Origin: an uncultured Mesonia sp.
Lineage (GTDB): Bacteria > Bacteroidota > Bacteroidia > Flavobacteriales > Flavobacteriaceae
Assembly (NCBI GenBank): GCA_947499595.1
Contig: CANMOY010000003.1
Coordinates: 1 to 64,000, forward strand
Length of the DNA stretch: 64,000 nucleotides
Direction: 5' to 3'
The position numbers and the translations under genes were made by a program. Positions 16,268 to 23,809 of this stretch are shown here, piece by piece. Every line of letters starts with the position of its first letter. The first letter of the stretch is position 1. Under the pieces are notes generated by a model. The model searched no databases. It was not told the DNA's origin and saw nothing but the letters and a program-made list of their open reading frames with translations.

Positions 16268-18235
16268 ATGATTAAAAAATCCACCATCGATCAAGTCTTT
16301 GATGCCGCTCGAGTAGAAGAGGTTATTGGCGATTTTGTACAATTAAAAAAATCGGGAAGTAATTTTAAAGGCTTGAGTCCGTTTACAGATGAACGCACCC
16401 CGAGTTTTATGGTTTCGCCAGTAAAACAAATCTGGAAAGACTTTAGTAGTGGTAAAGGAGGTAATGTAGTGGCTTTTTTAATGGAGCATGAGCATTTTAA
16501 CTATCCCGAAGCCATAAAATACTTGGCAAAAAAATATGGGATTGAGATTGAAGAAACCCAGCAAACCGATGAAGAAAAAGCACAAGCCGACGAACGTGAA
16601 AGCCTATTCTTAATCAATGAATTTGCCCGCGATTATTTTGAGCGTATGCTGCACGAAACCCAGTTGGGTAAAAGTATAGGCTTATCTTATTTCAAAGAAC
16701 GCGGTTTCACTCAAGATACCATCAAGAAATTTCATTTAGGCTATTCGCCAGATGTTTGGGATGCTTTCACACAAGAAGCCATTCAAAAAGGCTATAAACT
16801 TGAATTGCTCGAGAAAACCGGTTTGAGTATTGTAAAGGAGAACAAGCAGTTTGACCGATTTAAGGGTCGGGTGATGTTTCCTATTCAATCGATGTCTGGG
16901 CGAACACTAGGGTTTGGTGGACGTATTTTGCGTACCGATAAAAAAGCAGCCAAGTACCTCAATTCACCTGAAAGTCCGGTTTATCATAAGAGTCAAGTCC
17001 TTTACGGATTGCATTACGCTAAGCAAAGTATGGCAAAAGAAGATCGCTGTTATTTGGTAGAAGGCTATACAGATGTAATTCAATTGCATCAAGCGGGTAT
17101 AGAAAATGTGGTTTCTTCTTCGGGTACGGCTTTGACCGAGCAACAAATACGGTTGATTTTACGTCTAACAAAGAACATTACTGTTCTGTTTGACGGGGAT
17201 GAAGCAGGTATGCGAGCTGCTTTACGCGGAATTGATCTCATTCTGGCGCAAGGTCTAAATGTTAAAGTCTGTACTTTTCCAGAAGGAGAAGACCCCGATA
17301 GTTTTGCACGAAAGCATCCTACCGAAGATATTAAAGCCTTTTTAGACAATAATGCCCAAGATTTTATAAGTTTTAAGGCCTCCTTATTGATGAAAGAGAG
17401 TGCTAACGATCCCATTCAAAAAGCCGCTACCATTCGCGATATGGTAGAAAGTATCGCAAAAATACCCGACCGTATTCAGCAAGAGATATACCTCCAAGAA
17501 TGTTCGCGCATCATGGATATTTCAGAGAACGTTTTGTATAGTTCGTTAGCCCAGTTAACCGCGGGTCAATCTAGAAAAGCCAAACAAAAGTCTCAGTCGG
17601 CATCGGCTCCTTCGGGCGCTATGCAGGTAGTTAAAGAGCAAACCCAACAAACCAAGGTAAATAGACAACACGAACTAGAAAAGCATATCATTCACCTTTT
17701 ACTGCATTATGGCGCAGCCGAAGGTGAGTTTAAAGAAACCTATTTAGAAGAAGATGAAGACGGAGAGGAGTTTTTAAAAACTGAACAGGTGAGCCGCAAA
17801 GTGTACGAGAAAATTTATTTAGATCTGCAAGAAGATGAGATTGAGTTTACCCATCCCGTATTTAAAGCGATTTATCAAAAGTTAATCGATACACTCAACC
17901 AAACCACAAGCCTAGATGTTGCTGCTTTTATTAGAGAGCTAGAGCCAGAGCACGCGCAATTGGTAAGTTCATTGGTTATGAACCAAGAGAAAAACTTGCT
18001 TAGCCGTTGGGAAGATCAAAACATTTTTGTGCGAGATATTCAAGATTTAGAGCCCCTAGAAGTAGAGCAAACCATATTGCATTTGCGCAATTTATTGGTA
18101 CAGAAAAAAGTGCAGGAGTTAATGCAGGAAGTGATGCAAAATAAGGCTAACCATCACGCCAATATCCTTGAAGACATCAACGATTATAACGGTTTAAAAA
18201 AGATGATTGCCGATAAATTAAACCGGGTGATTTAA
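16268..18235 (+). CDS. dnaG: DNA primase, zinc-binding residues replaced
   Basis: 655 residues. Makes RNA primers for replication. N-terminal CHC2-type domain (~1-100), catalytic core with Toprim motif EGYTDVIQLHQAG (about 265-277) and DGDEAGMRA (about 310), C-terminal helicase-binding region. The four zinc ligands of the CHC2 domain are missing: the usual CPFH is SPFT (37-40) and the usual CFGC is DFSS (58-61). The rest of the domain is well kept (KGLSPF, TPSFMVSP, WKDF, GKGGNVVAFLM), so the fold is probably retained without metal. -7-like TAATTTTG at 16229-16236. Confidence 0.95.
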   Translation: MIKKSTIDQVFDAARVEEVIGDFVQLKKSGSNFKGLSPFTDERTPSFMVSPVKQIWKDFSSGKGGNVVAFLMEHEHFNYPEAIKYLAKKYGIEIEETQQTDEEKAQADERESLFLINEFARDYFERMLHETQLGKSIGLSYFKERGFTQDTIKKFHLGYSPDVWDAFTQEAIQKGYKLELLEKTGLSIVKENKQFDRFKGRVMFPIQSMSGRTLGFGGRILRTDKKAAKYLNSPESPVYHKSQVLYGLHYAKQSMAKEDRCYLVEGYTDVIQLHQAGIENVVSSSGTALTEQQIRLILRLTKNITVLFDGDEAGMRAALRGIDLILAQGLNVKVCTFPEGEDPDSFARKHPTEDIKAFLDNNAQDFISFKASLLMKESANDPIQKAATIRDMVESIAKIPDRIQQEIYLQECSRIMDISENVLYSSLAQLTAGQSRKAKQKSQSASAPSGAMQVVKEQTQQTKVNRQHELEKHIIHLLLHYGAAEGEFKETYLEEDEDGEEFLKTEQVSRKVYEKIYLDLQEDEIEFTHPVFKAIYQKLIDTLNQTTSLDVAAFIRELEPEHAQLVSSLVMNQEKNLLSRWEDQNIFVRDIQDLEPLEVEQTILHLRNLLVQKKVQELMQEVMQNKANHHANILEDINDYNGLKKMIADKLNRVI

Positions 18236-18252
18236 AAACGCATAGGTAATAA

Positions 18253-19038
18253 TTACTTTAAATGTGGTGGAATGTTACAAACCGGTATAGGATTAATTTT
18301 ATGTAAATTGGCCCGATTTAATCGAGTATAAATACCTAACACGATTTCCTGTCTTGGGGTTAACTTATGATCTGTTGGGTTGGCTGTATATGCCATAGCC
18401 CATTCGAGTTCGTCATAACTCGCACCAAGTTGATCTTCATCGGTGCGGCTGTCTCCAAAAAGTCCGTCGGTAGGTGCCGCTTTTAGAATACTCGGTGCCA
18501 CGTTGAGGTATTCTCCTAGCGCATAAACTTCGCTTTTAAGTAAATCGGCAATAGGACTAAGGTCTACACCGCCATCGCCATATTTGGTAAAAAAGCCTAC
18601 ACCAAAATCTTCAATTTTGTTCCCAGTACCCACCACGAGATAGCCGTGTAAACCTGCGAAGTAATATAAGGTGGTCATGCGCAAACGAGCTCTTGTATTG
18701 GCAAGAGTTAAAGCGAGTTGGTCGGTGTCGGGTGTGCTAGGAAAACTATTTTTAAGGCTTTCGAAACTTGGGGTTAAATCGACTTCGAGCGAGCTAACGT
18801 TACTAAATTCTCTTTTAAGGTTTTGAATGTGTTCTTTCCCGCGGTGCATTTGGCTAGCCGCTTGGTGTATTGGCATTTCAATACATAAAGTACGCAAACC
18901 TGTTTGCGCACATAAAGTTGAAGTTACGGCAGAGTCAATGCCGCCGCTAATACCTACAACAAAGCCATTGGTTTTTGCTTGTGTACTATAATTTTTAAGC
19001 CAATTTACAATGTGTTGAGCTACCTTATCTGTTTGCAT
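18253..19038 (-). CDS. nadE: NAD+ synthetase, ammonia-dependent type
   Basis: 261 residues. Amidates nicotinic acid adenine dinucleotide to NAD+. N-type ATP pyrophosphatase loop SGGIDS at 31-36; GTGNKIEDFGVGFFTKYGDG (about 136-155) binds the substrate. There is no glutaminase domain, so free ammonia is the nitrogen source. Divergent from gldB with 109 bp between starts, an arrangement I recall from other Flavobacteriaceae. It faces the end of dnaG, 17 bp away. Confidence 0.95.
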   Translation of the reverse strand: MQTDKVAQHIVNWLKNYSTQAKTNGFVVGISGGIDSAVTSTLCAQTGLRTLCIEMPIHQAASQMHRGKEHIQNLKREFSNVSSLEVDLTPSFESLKNSFPSTPDTDQLALTLANTRARLRMTTLYYFAGLHGYLVVGTGNKIEDFGVGFFTKYGDGGVDLSPIADLLKSEVYALGEYLNVAPSILKAAPTDGLFGDSRTDEDQLGASYDELEWAMAYTANPTDHKLTPRQEIVLGIYTRLNRANLHKINPIPVCNIPPHLK

Positions 19039-19066
19039 AGTCGCTGGGTTTTTAGAGAAATTAAAC

Positions 19067-19074
19067 TACCTTTG
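19067..19074 (+). promoter_or_regulatory. -7 element for gldB-gldC
   Basis: TACCTTTG, exact -7 consensus, in the nadE/gldB divergent region. Leader of about 65 nt. No clear -33. Confidence 0.55.
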
Positions 19075-19147
19075 CCCCAAAAATAAGGCGAAAAATTTAG
19101 GAATAAAATTATATCGCTTTTAATGCGAAAAAATAAACCTATTGTTT

Positions 19148-20119
19148 ATGATTAAATCCAGGTATCTTTTGCTAATTGTAGTGTTGCTGCTTGTAAGTTG
19201 TAATCGGGAATCAGCGGTAGAACAGGCGATAGAGGAAATAGATATTTCGGTGCAAATCGATCGCTTCGATTTGGCTTTTGGTGAGGCAACCCCAGAAGAT
19301 TTACCGCGCTTAAAGAGAAAATATCCGTTTTTGTTTCCAGAGCGTTTTCACGATTCAGTTTGGGTAAATATGATGCGCGATACCATTAACCAAGAATTGC
19401 ACGCCGAGGTTAAGAAAGCTTTTCCGAATATGCATGAAGAGACAGAAGATATTGCTCATCTGTTTAAGCATTTTAAATATTATTTTCCTGGTTTTGAAGC
19501 GCCGCGAGTAGTAGGCATTACTTCAGAAGTTGATTATAAAAACAAGGTAGTGGTTAGTGATAGCTTAATGCTGATTGCTCTAGATACTTATTTGGGTGAA
19601 GATCATTTCTTTTATGATGGTTTGCAGGTTTTTATAAAGAAAAATTTTAAAAAAGAAATGTTGTTAAGTGATATAGCTGGGAGCTATGCTCGCCAATTGG
19701 TACCTAAGCCTAAGGGGAGAACTTTTTTAGAGCAGATGTTGTATTATGGTAAGCAATTGTACCTTAAAGATTTGGTGATACCGCATACTAAAGAGGCTTA
19801 CCGTATAGGATATACTTTAGATGAAATGCAGTGGGCACATAACAATGAAGCGCAAATCTGGAAATATTTTTTACAAAAAGAGTTGCTCTACGATACCGAT
19901 GTGCAATTGCGAGAGCGTTTCATTAACATCGCACCCTTTAGTAAATTTTACTTGCAGCTCGACCAGGAAAGTCCGCCTCAATTGGGGCAGTATATCGGCT
20001 GGCAAATCGTTCGGCAGTTTGCCGAAAAGCATCCAGACATTAGCTTAAAGCAGCTTCTGCAATTGCCGGCTCAAAAATTATTTCAAGAATCAAATTATAA
20101 ACCTAGAAAACCAGAATAA
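19148..20119 (+). CDS. gldB: Gliding motility lipoprotein GldB
   Basis: 323 residues from ATG 19148 (TTG 19142 rejected since MIKSRYLLLIVVLLLVSC is a clean lipoprotein signal). Lipobox LVSC with Cys18. The body matches GldB: IQIDRFDLAF-like start (here VQIDRFDLAFGE), KYPFLFPE, an acidic middle, a long GKQLYLKDLVIPHT segment and GQYIGWQIVRQF near the end. GldB is required for gliding and stable T9SS in F. johnsoniae; its biochemical role is unknown. A GTG/ATG-type 1-bp overlap couples it to gldC. Confidence 0.92.
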   Translation: MIKSRYLLLIVVLLLVSCNRESAVEQAIEEIDISVQIDRFDLAFGEATPEDLPRLKRKYPFLFPERFHDSVWVNMMRDTINQELHAEVKKAFPNMHEETEDIAHLFKHFKYYFPGFEAPRVVGITSEVDYKNKVVVSDSLMLIALDTYLGEDHFFYDGLQVFIKKNFKKEMLLSDIAGSYARQLVPKPKGRTFLEQMLYYGKQLYLKDLVIPHTKEAYRIGYTLDEMQWAHNNEAQIWKYFLQKELLYDTDVQLRERFINIAPFSKFYLQLDQESPPQLGQYIGWQIVRQFAEKHPDISLKQLLQLPAQKLFQESNYKPRKPE

Positions 20120-20454
20120 TGAGTACAAAACAGTCTGAAATAAAAATACATGTTGAGGTAGATGAAAATAATGTGCCAGAGTCTTTACATTGGAGTGCAG
20201 AAGACGGGGGCGTGCGTCATGCACAATCTAAAGCTATGATGCTTTCTTTGTGGGACAGTCAAAAGCAGGAAACCCTGCGAATAGATCTTTGGACTAAAGA
20301 TATGCCGGTAGATGAAATGAAGGTGTTTTTTCATCAAACGCTAGTAGCTATGAGCGATACTTTTTATCGTGCTACAGATGACGAAAAGATGATGGAAACT
20401 ATGAAAGATTTTTGTGATTATTTTGCTGAAAAACTTGAACTTAAAAAGGATTAG
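20119..20454 (+). CDS. gldC: Gliding motility protein GldC
   Basis: 111 residues, normal GldC length, no signal peptide. Features of the family: SEIKIHVEVDENNVPE start, IxW-A-DGG (here LHWSAEDGG), LWDSQKQETLRIDLWTKDMPVDEM. GldC improves gliding in F. johnsoniae though it is not strictly essential there. First base is the last base of the gldB stop codon. Its stop lies 5 bp from the end of the converging ysxC gene. Confidence 0.93.
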   Translation: MSTKQSEIKIHVEVDENNVPESLHWSAEDGGVRHAQSKAMMLSLWDSQKQETLRIDLWTKDMPVDEMKVFFHQTLVAMSDTFYRATDDEKMMETMKDFCDYFAEKLELKKD

Positions 20455-20459
20455 GTAGC

Positions 20460-21062
20460 TTAGTCAGTTAAACTTTGATTAATCTCATCTATATAATTTA
20501 GCAATTCTTCGCCACCCATTTTCTTTGATGAAGAAGTGAGAAAATACGGAGGTATTTCTTCCCAGTATTGCAGTAATACAGATTTATAGTGCCCAATGTT
20601 TTTTTCTATAGCATTGGGCTTTAATTTGTCAAGCTTAGTAAACACAATACTAAAAGGAATTTGATGTTCGCCTAACCAAATCATAAAGTCTAAATCAATA
20701 GGCTGTGGCTCGTGTCTAGCATCAACCAAAACAAAGGCAGAAACCAATTGCTTACGTTCTTTAAAATAATCGGTAATAAACTTTTGAAAGGTTTTCTTAG
20801 CTTTTTTGCTAACGCGAGCATATCCGTAACCAGGCAAATCTACCAAATGCCAAGCTTTATTGATTAAAAAGTGGTTAATCAATTGCGTTTTACCAGGTCT
20901 TCCCGATGTTTTAGCCAAGTTTTTACGCTGGGTAAGCATATTGATGAGAGAAGATTTCCCTACATTACTGCGCCCAATAAAAGCATATTCAGGTAATTGG
21001 CTAGCCGGGCATTTTTTTACCTGGCTATTGCTCATTACAAATTCTGCAGAGGTGATCTTCAT
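20460..21062 (-). CDS. ysxC: Ribosome biogenesis GTPase YsxC/EngB
   Basis: 200 residues from ATG 21062; the longer frame overlaps the upstream hydrolase and was rejected. P-loop GRSNVGKS at 30-37, DLPGYGYA (G3), TKLDKL (G4). YihA/EngB GTPases act in 50S subunit assembly. Begins 5 bp after the end of the hydrolase gene, so the two share a leftward transcript. Confidence 0.95.
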   Translation of the reverse strand: MKITSAEFVMSNSQVKKCPASQLPEYAFIGRSNVGKSSLINMLTQRKNLAKTSGRPGKTQLINHFLINKAWHLVDLPGYGYARVSKKAKKTFQKFITDYFKERKQLVSAFVLVDARHEPQPIDLDFMIWLGEHQIPFSIVFTKLDKLKPNAIEKNIGHYKSVLLQYWEEIPPYFLTSSSKKMGGEELLNYIDEINQSLTD

Positions 21063-21067
21063 AAAAA

Positions 21068-21832
21068 TTATATCGATTTTGCTTTTAACCAATCGTGTAA
21101 AATGGTGTTGAAGGCATCTGGATGCTCCATCATTGCCGCATGCCCGCACTTGTCTATCCAAAATAAATCAGAATTGGGTAGCAATTCATTAAACTCAACC
21201 GCTACTTCAGGCGGTGTAACATTATCTTGTTTTCCCCAAATGATGCAAGTAGGCGTTTTCATTTTAGGCAAATCTTTAGCCATATTGTGACGTATAGCCG
21301 ATTTTGCAATGGCTAGAGTACGTATTAATTTATTTTTATCGTTTACGGTATTGAATACATCGTCTACAATTTCTTTTGTGGCAACTTTGGGGTCATAAAA
21401 AACATTCTCGGCTTTTTTCTTTATAAACTCATAATCACCTCTTCTGGGGTAACTTTCTCCCATAGCGCTCTCGTATAAACCTGAACTTCCTGTGATTACC
21501 AGGGCTTTAACCCTTTCGGGAAATTTTTTAGTGGCTAATAAACCAATGTGGCCGCCAAGGGAGTTTCCAAGCAGAATAACTTCAGACCAACCTTTATGAT
21601 CTATAAAATCTTTTAAGTACTTCGCAAATGAGTTAATATTGGTTTTAAGCAATGATAAAGTGTAAAGTGGTAATTCTGGAATTACTACTTTGTAACCCTG
21701 TTTTGGGAAATAGTTGGCTACTCCGTCAAAATTACTTAAGCCGCCCATAAGGCCGTGTAAAATCACGATGGGAGTACCTTCCCCTAATTCTATATACTTA
21801 AACTTGCCTTCGGTTTTAATGTCTTGTTCCAT
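21068..21832 (-). CDS. Alpha/beta hydrolase
   Basis: 254 residues, cytoplasmic. HGLMGG at 26-31 (oxyanion hole), nucleophile elbow GNSLGG with Ser91, likely acid in WGKQDNVTP (about 207-215), and catalytic His in CGHAAMMEHP (about 231-240). Substrate unknown. This gene sits between engB and mraZ in a conserved flavobacterial order. It is divergent from mraZ; a pair of inverted MraZ-like boxes lies on its side of the shared upstream region. Confidence 0.88.
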   Translation of the reverse strand: MEQDIKTEGKFKYIELGEGTPIVILHGLMGGLSNFDGVANYFPKQGYKVVIPELPLYTLSLLKTNINSFAKYLKDFIDHKGWSEVILLGNSLGGHIGLLATKKFPERVKALVITGSSGLYESAMGESYPRRGDYEFIKKKAENVFYDPKVATKEIVDDVFNTVNDKNKLIRTLAIAKSAIRHNMAKDLPKMKTPTCIIWGKQDNVTPPEVAVEFNELLPNSDLFWIDKCGHAAMMEHPDAFNTILHDWLKAKSI

Positions 21833-21982
21833 GCACTAGTCTTGCTGTTAGCGTTAGCAAATATAGGTATTATTGTTAAAAACAATCTACTTTTAAAAGA
21901 AACCTAAGGCTAAAGGTACTGTTTATTGTGGCAATTTTAAAATGCAAAATCCAAAATAAGCCTTAAAATTTGGCTTTATGCT

Positions 21983-21996
21983 CCACAATTTCCCAC
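21983..21996 (-). promoter_or_regulatory. Possible second MraZ box, facing the hydrolase
   Basis: On the minus strand GTGGGAAATTGTGG: two GTGG units with a 10-bp period, the same spacing and flank (GTGGRNAAAT) as the boxes before mraZ. It lies about 150 bp upstream of the hydrolase start. Confidence 0.45.
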
Positions 21997-22055
21997 TCGT
22001 TTAAATACCGTAAATTATGGCTTAAGGCTTTAAGTTTCAAAAACTTATTAACAAT

Positions 22056-22079
22056 GTGGAGAAATGTGGTAAAAAGTGG
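22056..22079 (+). promoter_or_regulatory. MraZ operator: three GTGG repeats at 10-bp period
   Basis: GTGG occurs at 22056, 22066 and 22076, each followed by an A-rich hexamer. MraZ binds two to four direct repeats of a TGG/GTG core spaced by one helical turn upstream of its own gene in several bacteria. The repeats end 12 bp before the -7 element, so binding would block the -33 region. This points to autorepression of the division cluster. Confidence 0.8.
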
Positions 22080-22091
22080 ATAAAAATTCAA

Positions 22092-22099
22092 TATATTTG
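22092..22099 (+). promoter_or_regulatory. -7 element of the division/cell wall cluster
   Basis: Perfect TATATTTG, 18 bp before the mraZ ATG at 22118. The MraZ boxes occupy the place of the -33 element. Confidence 0.7.
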
Positions 22100-22117
22100 A
22101 ATATTCAAATCGATTTA

Positions 22118-22579
22118 ATGCTTCATTTAACCGGAACATACGAGTGTAAAATAGACGCCAAGGGTAGGCTAATGCTGCCTGCCGCGCTAAAAAAGCAGTT
22201 GTTGCCAGAAATAGAAGATGGCTTTGTTTTAAAGCGTTCTGTATTTGATCAATGCTTAGAACTTTACCCGATGAGTGAGTGGAAAGAAATGATGTTGAAG
22301 ATAAATAAGCTGAATCGGTTTAAGAAAAAGAACAACGATTTTATAAGACGATTTACAGCAGGTGTGAAGATTGTAGAGGTAGATGCTGCTGGTCGTTTAT
22401 TGGTGCCAAAAGACTTATTTAATTTTGCAGAATTGCAAAAAGAAGTAGTGCTTTCATCGCAGATGACTATCGTTGAATTGTGGGATAAGAAAAAGTATGA
22501 ACAGGTTATTGGCAATTCTGCAGATGATTTTGCAAGTCTAGCCGAAGAAGTAATGGGAGATCGAGATGAGCAATTATGA
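22118..22579 (+). CDS. mraZ: Transcriptional regulator MraZ
   Basis: 153 residues from ATG 22118. A GTG at 22076 would add 14 residues but is part of the operator and upstream of the -7 element. Two SpoVT-AbrB-like repeats, each with the DxKGRxxxP signature: DAKGRLMLP (about 13-21) and DAAGRLLVP (about 90-98). DNA-binding, forms rings, controls the division cluster. Overlaps rsmH by 14 bp. Confidence 0.93.
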   Translation: MLHLTGTYECKIDAKGRLMLPAALKKQLLPEIEDGFVLKRSVFDQCLELYPMSEWKEMMLKINKLNRFKKKNNDFIRRFTAGVKIVEVDAAGRLLVPKDLFNFAELQKEVVLSSQMTIVELWDKKKYEQVIGNSADDFASLAEEVMGDRDEQL

Positions 22580-23471
22580 ATATCATAAACCCGTATTGTT
22601 GCAGCAAACCGTAGATGGTTTGGCAATAGACCCTAGCGGTACATATGTAGATGTAACCTTTGGGGGTGGTGGTCATTCAAGAGAAATTTTAAATCGGCTA
22701 AACGACCAAGGGAGGCTCTTTGCTTTTGATCAGGATGCAGACGCGCAAGCTAATGCATTAGAGGATAGTCGCTTTACCTTAATACCAGAGAATTTTAGGT
22801 ATATCAAGCGTTTTTTACGCTTTTATGGGGTTAAAAAAGTAGATGGTATTCTTGGTGATTTTGGAGTTTCATCTCATCAATTTAATGAAGCTGAACGCGG
22901 ATTTTCTACGCGTTTTGAAGGGCGATTAGATATGCGTATGAATCAGAATGATAGTTTGTCGGCTTATCAAGTGATTAATACGTATGATGAAGAGCAGTTG
23001 AGAGACATGTTTTACGCTTACGCCGATTTGAAAAATGCTCCTAAACTTGCAAGAACAATCGTAGCGGCTAGGGCTGAAGCGCCTATAGTTACTTCGCAAC
23101 AGTTAAATGATTTGTTGACCCCTTTATTGTTTAGGGGAAAAGAGTTTAAAATTTTAGCGCAAATTTATCAAGCTATTAGAATCGAGGTAAATCAAGAAAT
23201 TGAAGCTTTAAAAGAATTTTTATTGCAAACGCCAGAATTGTTAAACCCAGGCGGTCGCATTAGTTTAATATCGTATCATTCGTTAGAAGATCGTTTGGTA
23301 AAGCGATTTATAAGAAATGGCTTGTTTCAAGGTGAGCCTGAGAAAGATATGTTTGGGCGTGTTGAGGTGCCGTTTAAAAAGGTAGGAAAATTAATAGTGC
23401 CTACCCCACAAGAGGTGCAAGAAAACAATCGGGCAAGAAGTGCAAAACTTAGAATAGGCGTGCGTTTATAA
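22566..23471 (+). CDS. rsmH: 16S rRNA (cytosine1402-N4)-methyltransferase
   Basis: 301 residues, normal length. SAM-binding TFGGGGHS at 31-38, DxGVSSHQ (GDFGVSSHQFNEAERGFS region) around 97-113, and the C-terminal SYHSLEDRLVKRF motif. Methylates N4 of C1402 in the decoding centre. Second gene of the division cluster, overlapping mraZ. Confidence 0.96.
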   Translation: MSNYEYHKPVLLQQTVDGLAIDPSGTYVDVTFGGGGHSREILNRLNDQGRLFAFDQDADAQANALEDSRFTLIPENFRYIKRFLRFYGVKKVDGILGDFGVSSHQFNEAERGFSTRFEGRLDMRMNQNDSLSAYQVINTYDEEQLRDMFYAYADLKNAPKLARTIVAARAEAPIVTSQQLNDLLTPLLFRGKEFKILAQIYQAIRIEVNQEIEALKEFLLQTPELLNPGGRISLISYHSLEDRLVKRFIRNGLFQGEPEKDMFGRVEVPFKKVGKLIVPTPQEVQENNRARSAKLRIGVRL

Positions 23472-23488
23472 GTTAAATAGCAGGAGGT

Positions 23489-23809
23489 ATGAGTAGAGAG
23501 CGGGTGTATGATTTTTTGCGAGGCAAGTTTCTCTTAAGTGAAGAGGCAAGTAAACACTGGTGGTTTATTATCTTTTGTACGCTATTGGCTTTAATAATGA
23601 TTGCTTCTTCGCATAGTGCAGAGCGAAAAGTGCACCTAATTGCAAAAATGAATAATGAAGTGCGCGAATTGAGGAGTGAGTCTATAGCGGCTAAGAAAAA
23701 TTTAATGACTTTAAAAATGAAGTCTACTTTAGAAGAGAAATTAAAAAATACAGGGGTGGGTCCAGCAAAAAATCCGCCCAAAAAAATTATCGTTTATCTG
23801 AATGACTAA
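23489..23809 (+). CDS. FtsL-like cell division protein
   Basis: 106 residues, bitopic. Cytoplasmic head (~1-23), one membrane helix about 24-42 (WWFIIFCTLLALIMIAS), then a Lys/Glu/Leu-rich coiled coil (43-85). Position between rsmH and ftsI is where FtsL stands in most bacteria, and the topology agrees. Sequence similarity to E. coli FtsL is not visible, as is usual for this fast-evolving protein. Overlaps ftsI by 8 bp. Confidence 0.85.
   Translation: MSRERVYDFLRGKFLLSEEASKHWWFIIFCTLLALIMIASSHSAERKVHLIAKMNNEVRELRSESIAAKKNLMTLKMKSTLEEKLKNTGVGPAKNPPKKIIVYLND

Noticed and set aside
21063-21161. N-terminal extension of ysxC
   Set aside because: It lies within the hydrolase gene in another frame; ATG 21062 gives the standard length.
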